A DNA stretch of 64,000 bases from Blautia schinkii DSM 10518 (GTDB lineage: Bacteria > Bacillota > Clostridia > Lachnospirales > Lachnospiraceae): NCBI GenBank assembly GCA_000702025.1, contig JNKJ01000027.1:23339-87338 (forward strand), in the 5' to 3' direction. Numbering within the stretch: position 1 is the first letter of the stretch; each line of letters starts with the position of its first letter. Shown here piece after piece: positions 32,534 to 41,561 of this stretch. The translations under genes were made by a program, and so were the position numbers. The notes under the pieces were generated by a model. The model did not search any database. It was not told the DNA's origin and worked only from the letters and a program-made list of their open reading frames with translations.

Positions 32534-33700
32534 TCAGGATAATTTACCAGCTCCGTTGCCGATTTCCACCACATAAAACTCTGCCTCGTGGCCAACCTTC
32601 TCTTTATATTTCTTACCAATTGTCTCAATAAAGTTATCAACAGCATCATTTTTCACAATGCTCACAGTACAGCCGCCGAAGCCGCCGCCTGTAATACGGG
32701 AGCCCACTACTCCGGGAAGCTGCCATGCCAGGTCCACCAGGATATCAATCTCCTCACAGGAAACCTCATAATCATCACGGAGAGATACATGGGAAGCATT
32801 CATCAATTTGCCGAATTCATCCACCCGGTTATCTTTAAGAGCCTGAACTGCCTTGATGGTCCTCTGGTTCTCATACACGGCATGTTTCGCACGTTTACGA
32901 CACACCGGATCCTTGATGGCATCCTTGTTGGCCTCATATTCCTCCTCGCTTAAGTCTCCCAGGCTCTTGATATCAACTACCGCCTGTAAATCCTTCAGCG
33001 CAGCTTCACACTCATTACGTCTGTCATTATAAGCAGAGCCTACCAGACTATGCTTCACCTTACTGTTGGTGATGACAATCTTCGCATCTGCAAGCTTCAC
33101 GGGAGCATATTCATATTCCAGTGTGCTTGTATCCAGGAAAATCGCGCAGTCCTTTTTGCCCATGGCACTGGCGAACTGGTCCATAATGCCGCAGTTCATG
33201 CCGTTAAAATTATTCTCGGAATACTGGCCGATAAGCGCCAAATCCTGCATACTCAGTTCTTCAAAGCCAAACAAATCTTTCAGCATCACGCCGGTCAAAA
33301 CTTCCAGGGAAGCGGAGGAAGACAGTCCGGAGCCGTTAGGAATATTGCCGTAGATGAGGAAATCCACACCACTTGTAAGCTTGTACCCTCTCTTTTCAAA
33401 AGTCCACATTACACCCTTTGGGTAGTTGGTCCAGCCTGCTTTATCGGAAGGAACTAAATCATCAAGAGAAGATTCGATCACTCCCAGCTTGGAAAAGTTC
33501 GCAGAATAAAAGCGGAGCTTATTGTCGTCTCTTCTGCGTGCAAGTCCATATGTACCAATGGTAAGCGCACACGGAAAAACATGGCCGCCATTATAATCTG
33601 TATGTTCTCCGATAAGGTTCACACGGCCGGGAGCAAAATAACTTCTGATATCTCCCTCACCGCCAAAAATTTCCTGAAACTTCTGCATTAATTCCTGCAT
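32534..33700 (-). CDS. galK: Galactokinase
   Basis: 388 residues. GHMP kinase marks: APGRVNLIGEHTDYNGGHVFPCAL (galactokinase signature), GNIPNGSGLSSSASLEVL (ATP-binding), MNCGIMDQFASAMG and GSRITGGGFGGCTVSIV. Phosphorylates galactose to galactose-1-phosphate, which the downstream galT product uses. A GGAGG site precedes ATG. A/T-rich promoter region is at 33700-33800. Confidence 0.97.
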   Translation of the reverse strand: MQELMQKFQEIFGGEGDIRSYFAPGRVNLIGEHTDYNGGHVFPCALTIGTYGLARRRDDNKLRFYSANFSKLGVIESSLDDLVPSDKAGWTNYPKGVMWTFEKRGYKLTSGVDFLIYGNIPNGSGLSSSASLEVLTGVMLKDLFGFEELSMQDLALIGQYSENNFNGMNCGIMDQFASAMGKKDCAIFLDTSTLEYEYAPVKLADAKIVITNSKVKHSLVGSAYNDRRNECEAALKDLQAVVDIKSLGDLSEEEYEANKDAIKDPVCRKRAKHAVYENQRTIKAVQALKDNRVDEFGKLMNASHVSLRDDYEVSCEEIDILVDLAWQLPGVVGSRITGGGFGGCTVSIVKNDAVDNFIETIGKKYKEKVGHEAEFYVVEIGNGAGKLS

Positions 33701-33803
33701 ATTTTCTTCCTCCTTCTCCCTTTGCGGGTAACATCCTTTCTTTTACTTTATACGACATTAAAAAAAATGTAAAGGTTTGTTTTTGCACATCGCTAATGTC
33801 CCA

Positions 33804-36254
33804 TTAATACGTGACTGCTTCTATATAGCTTATGAATATATTTCCGGCCTTTTCAAACAGCTCTGTACTGTCATTCATGCCGTAAGGCTTAATTTCCCCG
33901 GTATCCGGGTAATAAAGGTAGGTATTGTATTCATCATATCCCACGATAACCACGCTTGTATCATTTCCGGTCTTGGCGATCACCGGTCTCTGGGCACTGA
34001 TCTCATAGAGCACACTGTCAAGCGTACAGCCTGAAAGGTCAATAATCGTCCCCTTATCTCCAAGTCCCTCCTGGAGCGCCTGCTTATCCCAGCTGCCGGT
34101 GCGCATAACTTCGGGCACATCCTCCAGACCGAGGGTAAGCTTCAGCTTCTTATTACCTCTTTCCCACACATACTGCTGCGCGCGATTGAGAACTACGCCG
34201 GTACGCTCATCTGCCCTTCGTATTGCCTGTGCGGGGTCGAGATATGTGCTGTCAAGTCTGCCTCTGGCGTAAACATAATAAATTTCCTCCTGAGGTACCT
34301 GCGTGTCAAGCGCAATCTCACGCTCCTCCATGCTGCGCATTTTCGCATAGATAATGAGCGGGTCCTCTGTCTCCGGCTTCTCCTCAAACGAAAGCCGCAC
34401 CTGTGTACCTGTACGTGAGCCGGATACAAGCTGTACCGCAATCTGATTGGCCGCAGCCTTTTTATTATTCATGATATTGTCTTTTTTCTGAGGCACATAC
34501 GTATTGCCGGATTTCGCTGAGAGCTGGAACTCCATCAGGGTGCTTCCCACATTCACATCCGTAATATAAAGTCCGTCCTGATGATATTCCTTTTTCACCT
34601 CGCCCTCAAAGCCCTCGATACGCATGGTGTGAATACCCTCTATGACATGACCGTTTTCATCCGTGACAATATCGCCGTCAATGATCAATCCATAAATCAG
34701 GTCTTCGTTCAAAAAGCCCAACGGCCGTATCTGCTGCCCCTCCGGTGCCTGCAGCAACCGTGAATTCTTAGTATCAAAGTCGATTTCCTTGATTCTGCCC
34801 GCATCAGCTCCGTCCTTCACCATCCATGCAGCATGAGCATTGGTATCCGATACCACAAAATCCTCAGAGCGGATTCCCTCCTCAAGGATTTCAAACGTAC
34901 CTGCATTGATATCCACCTGATACAATTTCTGCGCAAACAGCAGGAAAAGCTGATTCTCATGGTTTACATAAGACAATGTACCCAAATCCTGATTCAGAAA
35001 CTCATAGGATTCCGTACTTGGGATGAAGACTTTCTCTTCGACTACATTCTGGTCATTGCTGTAATGGTAAACGCACACACCGCTGTAGCCCTCGCGCAGT
35101 CCCCGGTTCATATAGCCATAAAGTACGAAATCCACATCCCCATTCTCACCGACACGGATTATCTTAATATCGTGCTGTGTCCTGGAATCACGGAAATCCC
35201 CGTCCTCGTCCTTACGGAAGCTGAATATACGTACGATTTTTCCATTTGACGGAGAATAAGACCACAAATCTCCCTCCTGGACAAACGCCGTAACACTCAC
35301 GTCGTCATTTGTCATGTACTGCACATTTTTGTCCCGAATTCCGAGCATCAGCCCTTGACTGGTCACCACAGGAAGTCTCGGATTAAATATCTGTCTGGTA
35401 GAACGCTCAAAATCCAGCAGACGGATTCTCGCCTCATTGTAACGCATTCTGTAAAATTCCGTGACGTCATACACCTCAGTGCTGCCGTTTTCGTCTCTGG
35501 CCGATATCTGGTACTCCAGGGAAATACTGGCCGTAGTCTCATTAATATCCTTAATAACAGGAACGCCCTTCTTGTAAATCTGCGGCTTTAAACTACCCCA
35601 GCTCACCTCGGCAAGACTGGAATTAATATTGATGTTTGCAAAATTTGTAACAGCCCCCGAATCCACCGGCTCCAGATAACTGGAAAGGTCGTCCGCGGTT
35701 GACTTGTCCATACATTTTTCATAAAAACTTTTCACGAACTGCACATAGTGCTCTGTATTCAGCTGTGACCTGGAAACCACCCTCGTATAGTAATACACAG
35801 TCCCCTTATTAGTATCAAGAGAAATCTGCATGGAATACTCCTGGTTCATACGCAGGTCACTGCCAATCTCAACTGTGGTGCGCAGATAGCTGTCCGCGGC
35901 ATCCAGATTTTTGACTTTTTTATTCTCTATTACCTTACTGCCGTCCGAGGTACGTATCTCATAGGAAAGGCTGCTCACCTTCGCCTCATATGGGTCAATC
36001 ACAAAAGTCAGCTTTTTCGTAGTGTCCAAGGGCGTCAGACTGTCCCTGGTAAAGTCCGCCTGCATAGGCTGCACATAACCATACATGCGGTTTGCCATGG
36101 TCCCGCCGATATCCACCATCACCTCCGGCAGAGTCGGATGATTCATATCCGAACGGTCATCCGTCGTCTCACTGTTCAGCAGAAGTGCAGTCCCTGTCAC
36201 GCCTAACACAAAGATAATGAAAAGAACCACGAATCTGCCTAAAAATTTCTTCAT
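33804..36254 (-). CDS. Large envelope protein with C-terminal C39-peptidase-like domain
   Basis: 816 residues from ATG 36254 (GGGAG upstream; the frame to 36323 overlaps the methyltransferase gene). One N-terminal membrane helix (FVVLFIIFVLGVTGTALLL) anchors a long exported part without recognised domains but with segments that look like beta-propeller strands (about 330-560: LGIRDKNVQYMTNDD, DVDFVLYGYMNRG, NQLFLLFAQKLYQVD). The last 75 residues (DSVLYEISAQRPVIAKTGNDTSVVIVGYDEYNTYLY-type, then FISYIEA) follow the C39-like pattern, but the His that normally precedes VVIVGYD is Ser/Thr, so peptidase activity is doubtful. Starts 1 bp from the methyltransferase stop, hence an operon. Confidence 0.7.
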   Translation of the reverse strand: MKKFLGRFVVLFIIFVLGVTGTALLLNSETTDDRSDMNHPTLPEVMVDIGGTMANRMYGYVQPMQADFTRDSLTPLDTTKKLTFVIDPYEAKVSSLSYEIRTSDGSKVIENKKVKNLDAADSYLRTTVEIGSDLRMNQEYSMQISLDTNKGTVYYYTRVVSRSQLNTEHYVQFVKSFYEKCMDKSTADDLSSYLEPVDSGAVTNFANININSSLAEVSWGSLKPQIYKKGVPVIKDINETTASISLEYQISARDENGSTEVYDVTEFYRMRYNEARIRLLDFERSTRQIFNPRLPVVTSQGLMLGIRDKNVQYMTNDDVSVTAFVQEGDLWSYSPSNGKIVRIFSFRKDEDGDFRDSRTQHDIKIIRVGENGDVDFVLYGYMNRGLREGYSGVCVYHYSNDQNVVEEKVFIPSTESYEFLNQDLGTLSYVNHENQLFLLFAQKLYQVDINAGTFEILEEGIRSEDFVVSDTNAHAAWMVKDGADAGRIKEIDFDTKNSRLLQAPEGQQIRPLGFLNEDLIYGLIIDGDIVTDENGHVIEGIHTMRIEGFEGEVKKEYHQDGLYITDVNVGSTLMEFQLSAKSGNTYVPQKKDNIMNNKKAAANQIAVQLVSGSRTGTQVRLSFEEKPETEDPLIIYAKMRSMEEREIALDTQVPQEEIYYVYARGRLDSTYLDPAQAIRRADERTGVVLNRAQQYVWERGNKKLKLTLGLEDVPEVMRTGSWDKQALQEGLGDKGTIIDLSGCTLDSVLYEISAQRPVIAKTGNDTSVVIVGYDEYNTYLYYPDTGEIKPYGMNDSTELFEKAGNIFISYIEAVTY

Positions 36255-36255
36255 G

Positions 36256-37455
36256 TCATTCTCCCTTCTGCTGCGAAATTTCCTCTTTGGGATATAAAAG
36301 CTTTTCCAAAGTCGGCTGCACACCCAGAGCTTTCATGGTAGCACGGATTTGCTCCGGTACTTCTGTATTACCCGATGTCTTTATCCTTTCCGCCTGTCCT
36401 CTTTTTACTGCGCGGATAAGCAGATTCTTAGGCGTATGCTCCATATCTATAAATTCCAATATCTGTGTATCATACCCCTTGCTCTCAAGAAGATTGGCCC
36501 GAATGCCGTCCGTAATCAGAGCCGCCATCCGCTCCTTAAGGATGCCATAACGAAGAATCGGCTCCAGCATTTCATTTGCAATCTGTCTGTTAAGCTCATG
36601 CTGACAACAGGGCACGGAAAGAATCACCTGCGCACCCCACTCCACAGCCTTAGCTAAGGCAAAATCCGTGGCCGTATCACACGCATGGAGGGTAACCACC
36701 ATATCCACCGCAGAAACGCCCTCATAATCCGCAATATCTCCCTGATAAAAATGCAGCTTCTCATATCCATATTCTGCGGCCAGACGATTACATTTCTCGA
36801 TTACATCTGTTTTCAGATCAAGGCCAATGATATTCACATCATATCCCTGAAGCTCCCGCAGATAATAGTACATAGCAAAAGTAAGATACGATTTGCCGCA
36901 CCCAAAATCAAGGATTGTCACCTCCCGGTCCCTGGACAGTCTGGGAAGGATATCCTCAATAAACTCCAGAAAACGGTTAATCTGCTTGAATTTATCATAT
37001 TTTGCCGTAATTACCTTACCCTGCGCATTCATCACACCCAAATCCACTAAAAAGGGAACGGTGATGCCTTCCTTGAGGATATACCGCTTCACCCGGTTAT
37101 GAGCCATGATCTGCACCGGCTTAAGGGGAGGATGCTTTTTCGTCTTAACGGTAATCTTTCCCTTTTTACTCACCAGCACTGTCCCGTCCAGGCACTGTCC
37201 GCTGGCCTGAAGCTGGCCGAAGCTCTCCCGCAAAGCCTGCTTCAGATAGGCGATAAGCTCCTCCCGCTCATAATTCTTATGGAAAACCTTAGTTCCCTCC
37301 GTAGCCGAAGCCTGGTAAAGCACCTGTCCCTTAAGCTCCACAGGGCGTAACTTAACCTTAGAAGGCCCATCCCCGCCCCTGCGCGCGCTTAAAACCGCCT
37401 GAATCAACTGTTCATTTATCTGTTCGTCCAAATACTCTTCTATTGTTTTCATCAT
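36256..37455 (-). CDS. Class I SAM-dependent methyltransferase (Methyltransf_32-like)
   Basis: 399 residues. An N-terminal domain of about 130 residues (KHPPLKPVQIMAHNRVKRYIL near its end) precedes a Rossmann methyltransferase core: VTILDFGCGKSYLTFAMYYYL (SAM motif I), INIIGLDLKTDVIEKC-like acidic motif, and VVTLHACDTATDFALAKAV. The LHACDTATDFAL segment with the following SVPCCQHELN is characteristic of the METTL25/GSTCD-like group. Substrate unknown; RNA is possible. ATG at 37455 or 37452. Weak ribosome site, so coupling to an upstream transcript is likely. Confidence 0.85.
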   Translation of the reverse strand: MMKTIEEYLDEQINEQLIQAVLSARRGGDGPSKVKLRPVELKGQVLYQASATEGTKVFHKNYEREELIAYLKQALRESFGQLQASGQCLDGTVLVSKKGKITVKTKKHPPLKPVQIMAHNRVKRYILKEGITVPFLVDLGVMNAQGKVITAKYDKFKQINRFLEFIEDILPRLSRDREVTILDFGCGKSYLTFAMYYYLRELQGYDVNIIGLDLKTDVIEKCNRLAAEYGYEKLHFYQGDIADYEGVSAVDMVVTLHACDTATDFALAKAVEWGAQVILSVPCCQHELNRQIANEMLEPILRYGILKERMAALITDGIRANLLESKGYDTQILEFIDMEHTPKNLLIRAVKRGQAERIKTSGNTEVPEQIRATMKALGVQPTLEKLLYPKEEISQQKGE

Positions 37456-37522
37456 AGCTCTATTATATTAGTTTTCCTCATTCTTGTATATAGCATGTTT
37501 ATAACCTGCATCATTCATTCCG

Positions 37523-37891
37523 TTAATAATATCTCCTGCAGCGGTGCCTTCTGCATCTTCTGCGGGATATTTCCTGGTACAGGAGCACTTCGATAAGATC
37601 ATCAAGAAAACCTCTCGGCATCTCCTGTGCAGCCATCTCAGGCTCCGCCTGCTCACGGATGCGGCGGCACATCTGATGCAGCATGAACCGATCCGGATAC
37701 TGGTCATAAAGCCGGCTTCCCTCATAATCAAAAAGCGCACACTCTGCCTCCACCATCTCCTGGATTCTCTGCGCAGTCTGCGGATAGTATGATTTCATCA
37801 GAGCAAATTCCTCTTCCTGTGCTCTCTCCCCGTCAAAAAGCAGGGGATTTGCATAAGCCGCGTAAAACGGATAATATTTATCATAATACAT
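37523..37891 (-). CDS. Conserved hypothetical protein
   Basis: 122 residues. The interior (FALMKSYYPQTAQRIQEMVEAECALFDYEGSRLYDQYPDRFMLHQMCRRI) and C-terminus (LIEVLLYQEISRRRCRRHRCRRYY) are typical of small clostridial proteins of unknown function: acidic helical body with an Arg-rich tail, possibly nucleic-acid contacting. An alternative frame at 37468-37740 was rejected because it lacks this pattern. AGG lies 8 bases before the ATG. Confidence 0.7.
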   Translation of the reverse strand: MYYDKYYPFYAAYANPLLFDGERAQEEEFALMKSYYPQTAQRIQEMVEAECALFDYEGSRLYDQYPDRFMLHQMCRRIREQAEPEMAAQEMPRGFLDDLIEVLLYQEISRRRCRRHRCRRYY

Positions 37892-37973
37892 ACAATAGTC
37901 CTGTATCCCTTCACCATCATCTATTCCAGTATATGCAGGAAAATGGCTTTCTGACAGTCCCTTGACAGTTCCT

Positions 37974-38672
37974 TTATAATTCCTCGACCATCCTCAAGGT
38001 CAGGTTCACACTGTGGGTGATAGCAGCTGCTTCAAATGTCTGATAGTCCATCTGCGCACTGTCATCCGCTTTATCCGAGATAGCCCGTATGATCAAAAAC
38101 GGCACATGATTCAGATAAGCAGCCTGCCCAATGCCTGCACTCTCCATCTCTACTGCAAACCCACCAAACTCACCGATGATTGCATCCTTCACCTCTTTAT
38201 CAGAAATAAACTGGTCCCCGGATACGATTCTTCCCTCAAACACCTGAATCTCCGGATTCACCTCACGGCACACCTTTACCGCCAGTTTACGCAGCCCTTC
38301 ATCTGCAGAAAAAGAAAACTCATCCATCTGCGGAATCTGTCCTTTCGGATACCCAAATCCCCGCGCATCCACGTCATGATATAGTACATCCGTAGCAACC
38401 ACGATATCCCCAATATTAATATCCTTATCAAGGCCTCCGGCAATCCCCGTATTGATCACTGCCTCAACCCCATATACATCCGCTAAAATCTGCGTACATA
38501 CTGCTGCATTCACTTTACCGATACCAGAACGCACAACCACCGCCCGCTTCCCGGCAAGCATTCCCTCATAAAAATCCATAGACGCCCTGGTTGTAATCTG
38601 AACGTCTTCCATTTTTTCCTTAAGCCTGGAAATCTCCTCTTCCATAGCCCCGATAATTCCGATACACTGCAT
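37974..38672 (-). CDS. mtnN: 5'-methylthioadenosine/S-adenosylhomocysteine nucleosidase
   Basis: 232 residues, normal length. N-terminal IGIIGAMEEEISRLKEKM, then VVRSGIGKVNAAVCTQIL, VINTGIAGGLDKDINIGDIVVA, RIVSGDQFI and the active-site region FGGFAVEMESAGIGQAAYLNHVPFLIIRAISDKAD (catalytic Glu and Asp). Hydrolyses MTA and SAH to adenine plus thioribose compounds, recycling SAM by-products. Cytoplasmic; own ribosome site GGAAGTGAGG. Confidence 0.96.
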   Translation of the reverse strand: MQCIGIIGAMEEEISRLKEKMEDVQITTRASMDFYEGMLAGKRAVVVRSGIGKVNAAVCTQILADVYGVEAVINTGIAGGLDKDINIGDIVVATDVLYHDVDARGFGYPKGQIPQMDEFSFSADEGLRKLAVKVCREVNPEIQVFEGRIVSGDQFISDKEVKDAIIGEFGGFAVEMESAGIGQAAYLNHVPFLIIRAISDKADDSAQMDYQTFEAAAITHSVNLTLRMVEEL

Positions 38673-38846
38673 AACTGAACCTCACTTCCTGTTATTTTTC
38701 ACACTGCTCTTGGTATTATATCAAATCTTTAAATTATATGGAAACTTTTTTTCTACTCTGCTATAATAGTCTGGATAAATATACATGCCCACTGGGTGTT
38801 TATCTACTGAATAGTTACATAACTTTTACAATTGGAGGAATGAAAG

Positions 38847-39089
38847 ATGTTATACAGAACAAAAGGTGTCTGTGCACAAGCTATTGAATTTGAACTAGAC
38901 GATGAAAAGAAAATCCATAATGTGAAATTTATTGGCGGCTGCTCCGGCAATACCCAGGGCGTTGCCAGCCTCGCAGAAGGGATGGATGCTGAGGAAGTGA
39001 TCAAACGCCTCGAGGGCATCCGCTGTGGCCATAAGTCCACCTCCTGCCCAGATCAGCTCACCCTGGCAATCAGACAGGCTCTCTCATAA
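38847..39089 (+). CDS. TSCPD-domain protein, TIGR03905 family
   Basis: 80 residues. Contains FIGGCSGNTQGVASLAEGMDAEEVIKRLEGIRCGHKSTSCPDQLTLAI, the TSCPD motif also found at the C-terminus of class II ribonucleotide reductases. The three to four cysteines suggest metal or redox chemistry. Free-standing members are common in anaerobic Firmicutes; function not established. GGAGGAATGAAAG precedes the ATG. A bidirectional terminator follows. Confidence 0.93.
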   Translation: MLYRTKGVCAQAIEFELDDEKKIHNVKFIGGCSGNTQGVASLAEGMDAEEVIKRLEGIRCGHKSTSCPDQLTLAIRQALS

Positions 39090-39116
39090 TAGCGCAATAT
39101 ATGCTGCGCAGTGGTT

Positions 39117-39151
39117 GAAAATCTCCGGAGTATTCCGCTCCGGAGATTTTC
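39117..39151. terminator. Bidirectional terminator
   Basis: GAAAATCTCCGGAG (39117-39130) pairs perfectly with CTCCGGAGATTTTC (39138-39151), 7-nt loop, with A/T-rich flanks on both sides. It separates the convergent TSCPD and beta-CASP genes. Confidence 0.92.
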
Positions 39152-39221
39152 CTTTATATCTTGTCAAATCTCAGTTCTCAAATGTCGTTTCTGACCCATT
39201 CAAGCACCAGCTCTGGCCCAT

Positions 39222-40838
39222 TCAAATATCATTCCTATCCCACTTATCACATAAGGATTGGATTTCCCTGGAAAACCTCTCCAGTTCTTTGTTGGGACAG
39301 CCCTCGTTCTTCCGGATAACCGTCATCAGGCGGTGGCCCAGTGACACAAGCTTCTCAAATGCCCGTGCTGCCTTAGCTGCTTTCGGTGTAGTCACAGTTT
39401 TCTCTATCTTTACACCCTGCGCCTCATATACACAAACATTTTCTGTCAGATCATAAATTGTTCCGCTGAAAGGAGCCATGGTATCATACCCCAGTTCCTC
39501 CCTAAGTCTCTGAGCAAATATTTCTGTTACGCTATCCTCACCATGAGTTACAAAGACTTTTTTGGGCTTTTCATCAAAAGCCTTAGCCCAATCGATCAGC
39601 CCATTCACATCCGCGTGACCGCTGATACCCGGCATCTGGAAGATTTCCGCCGCGACATGCACCGGCTCGCCGAAAAGCTTTACTTCCACCGCTCCCTCAA
39701 GAAGGGCACGGCCCAGCGTTCCAATCGCCTGATATCCGACAAAGAGAATGGTATTCTCCTCCCGCCACAAATTATGCTTCAAATGGTGCTTAATACGACC
39801 AGCATCACACATACCGCTGGCGGAAATTATCACCTTGCAGTCATCATCAAAATTAATCGCCTTTGAATCATCACTTGTAACAGAAGTTTTCAATCCCGGA
39901 AAGCTCAGCGGATTCACGCCTCTGTGAATCAGACTAAGAGCCTCCTCGTCAAAACAGTCATAACGATGTTCCCCGAAAATAGTCGTTGCCTCATTTGCCA
40001 GAGGGCTATCCACATACACTTTAAACCCGTCGTGACCATGGACAAGATTATCTTCCTTAATCTGCCTGATGAAATACAGCATTTCCTGTGTGCGCCCCAC
40101 AGCAAAAGATGGAATGACCAAATTGCCGCCCCTGTCAAAGGTTTTCTGAATGACCTCAGCCAGCAGCTTCACATAATCTGGTCTTTCCCCGTGGCTTCTG
40201 TCCCCATAAGTGGACTCCATGACCACATAATCCGCTTCATGAAGATATTGCGGGTCTCTGATCAACGGCTGTTCAGTATTTCCGATATCACCGGAAAAGA
40301 CTATTGTCTCCTCCTTACCGTCCTCGGTAATCTTAATCTCGATACTGCTGGAACCCAGCAAATGCCCTGCATCAATAAAGCGAACAGAAATCCCTTCCGC
40401 AGGTGTTACCGTCTTTTCATAAGGACATCTTACAAAATTCTTCAGCACACCCAGCGCATCTTCCATGGTATATGCCGGCACAAACTCCGGTTTGCCCTGA
40501 CGGCGTCCCTTACGGTTGCGCCATTCCGCCTCAAACATCTGAATATGCGCGCTGTCACGAAGCATAATGTCACATAAATGACAGGTTGCCTCCGTCGCAT
40601 ACACCGGTCCCTGAAACCCCTTGGAATATATTGCCGGAAGGTTCCCCGAGTGATCCATATGGGCATGTGTCAGAAGCACAAAGTCCAAATCCCCCGGCGA
40701 AACAGGAATGTCTACATTCTCATAATAGTTCGGTCCCTGCTCCATACCACAGTCCACCAGAAACTTACGCCCTGCCGCCTCGAGGTAATAACAACTCCCC
40801 GTCACCTCATGCGTCGCCCCAATAAAAGTAATCTTCAT
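39222..40838 (-). CDS. Beta-CASP metallo-beta-lactamase-fold RNase-type protein
   Basis: 538 residues from ATG 40838 (AAGGGGG 7 bases upstream; frame to 40904 unsupported). Metal motifs: THAHMDHSGNLP (HxHxDH), DAGHLLGSSSIEIK, VFSGDIG; beta-CASP motifs: MESTYGDRSH, IPSFAVGRTQEML, CKVIISASGMCDAGRIKHHL, FQMPGISGHADVNGLIDWA and VTHGE. This is the CPSF73/YSH1-like bacterial group. It probably cleaves or trims RNA; homologues act in mRNA processing or decay. The C-terminal 70 residues (KAAKAARAFEKLVSLGHRL) form a helical extension of unknown role. Confidence 0.93.
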   Translation of the reverse strand: MKITFIGATHEVTGSCYYLEAAGRKFLVDCGMEQGPNYYENVDIPVSPGDLDFVLLTHAHMDHSGNLPAIYSKGFQGPVYATEATCHLCDIMLRDSAHIQMFEAEWRNRKGRRQGKPEFVPAYTMEDALGVLKNFVRCPYEKTVTPAEGISVRFIDAGHLLGSSSIEIKITEDGKEETIVFSGDIGNTEQPLIRDPQYLHEADYVVMESTYGDRSHGERPDYVKLLAEVIQKTFDRGGNLVIPSFAVGRTQEMLYFIRQIKEDNLVHGHDGFKVYVDSPLANEATTIFGEHRYDCFDEEALSLIHRGVNPLSFPGLKTSVTSDDSKAINFDDDCKVIISASGMCDAGRIKHHLKHNLWREENTILFVGYQAIGTLGRALLEGAVEVKLFGEPVHVAAEIFQMPGISGHADVNGLIDWAKAFDEKPKKVFVTHGEDSVTEIFAQRLREELGYDTMAPFSGTIYDLTENVCVYEAQGVKIEKTVTTPKAAKAARAFEKLVSLGHRLMTVIRKNEGCPNKELERFSREIQSLCDKWDRNDI

Positions 40839-41024
40839 GCGCGAACCCCCTTTTGTCCCACAAAATTCATACATAACTAGTATTGTATTTATTATACACG
40901 ACATAGGATGAATTTAACAGCTTTTTTATAGATGTTGGGCGTACATTAATTAAAGCTACATGTATTTAATCAAGCACGATATCACTTTAAGATTTTACCA
41001 CATTTGTTTAAAACACATATAATC

Positions 41025-41495
41025 TTATTTAACCAGTATTCCATCTGTCAATGTTGTTGTGGACTCTTTGGCACCATCTTTAGCCGCGTGATAACCGCGC
41101 ACACGGTAATAATGGCCAGTAGGTACTATAACATTTATACTTTTGTACAAATGTGTCACGTTATCCGCCGTAAATTCCCAATATTTATATGTAGAATAGC
41201 TTCCATTATTCTTTTGTTCCAGAGACAATTGCAAAAATACTTTATCACATTCATGATGACACTGTGTCAATCCAAAAACATTTATTTCATTACTGGTTAA
41301 TTTAGAGATTTTTGCATTTCCGTAATTGAGATTATTACCCCTAAGTAAACTATAGTTGGTATTTTCTGCAAAATCAGCATCTGTTTCTGTTATGCCAACA
41401 TCCTCTAACAAACTTGCAGCTGAAACTGGATAAGTAGCTATGATAGATGATACAATTGCTAAAATCCATAACTTTTTTAAAATTTTCTTCTTCAT
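41025..41495 (-). CDS. Small secreted protein, DUF6147-like
   Basis: 156 residues with a clear signal peptide (MKKKILKKLWILAIVSSIIATYPVSAAS). The mature part (LNYGNAKISKLTSNEINVFGLTQ, TYKYWEFTADNVTHLYKSINVIVPTGHYYRVRGYHAAKDG, ESTTTLTDGILV) resembles the clostridial DUF6147 pattern, predicted beta-sandwich. The gene and its downstream neighbour are A/T-richer than the surroundings. Function unknown; possible immunity-like or adhesion factor cannot be judged. Confidence 0.7.
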   Translation of the reverse strand: MKKKILKKLWILAIVSSIIATYPVSAASLLEDVGITETDADFAENTNYSLLRGNNLNYGNAKISKLTSNEINVFGLTQCHHECDKVFLQLSLEQKNNGSYSTYKYWEFTADNVTHLYKSINVIVPTGHYYRVRGYHAAKDGAKESTTTLTDGILVK

Positions 41496-41561
41496 TTATA
41501 CTGTTCTCCTTTAATTATTTGCCTATTAACATAGCATTGTGTTATACACATTTATCACTTC

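Noticed and set aside
37468..37740. Alternative minus-strand frame overlapping the hypothetical gene
   Set aside because: The other frame (37523-37891) has a conserved-looking helical pattern and Arg-rich end; this one does not.
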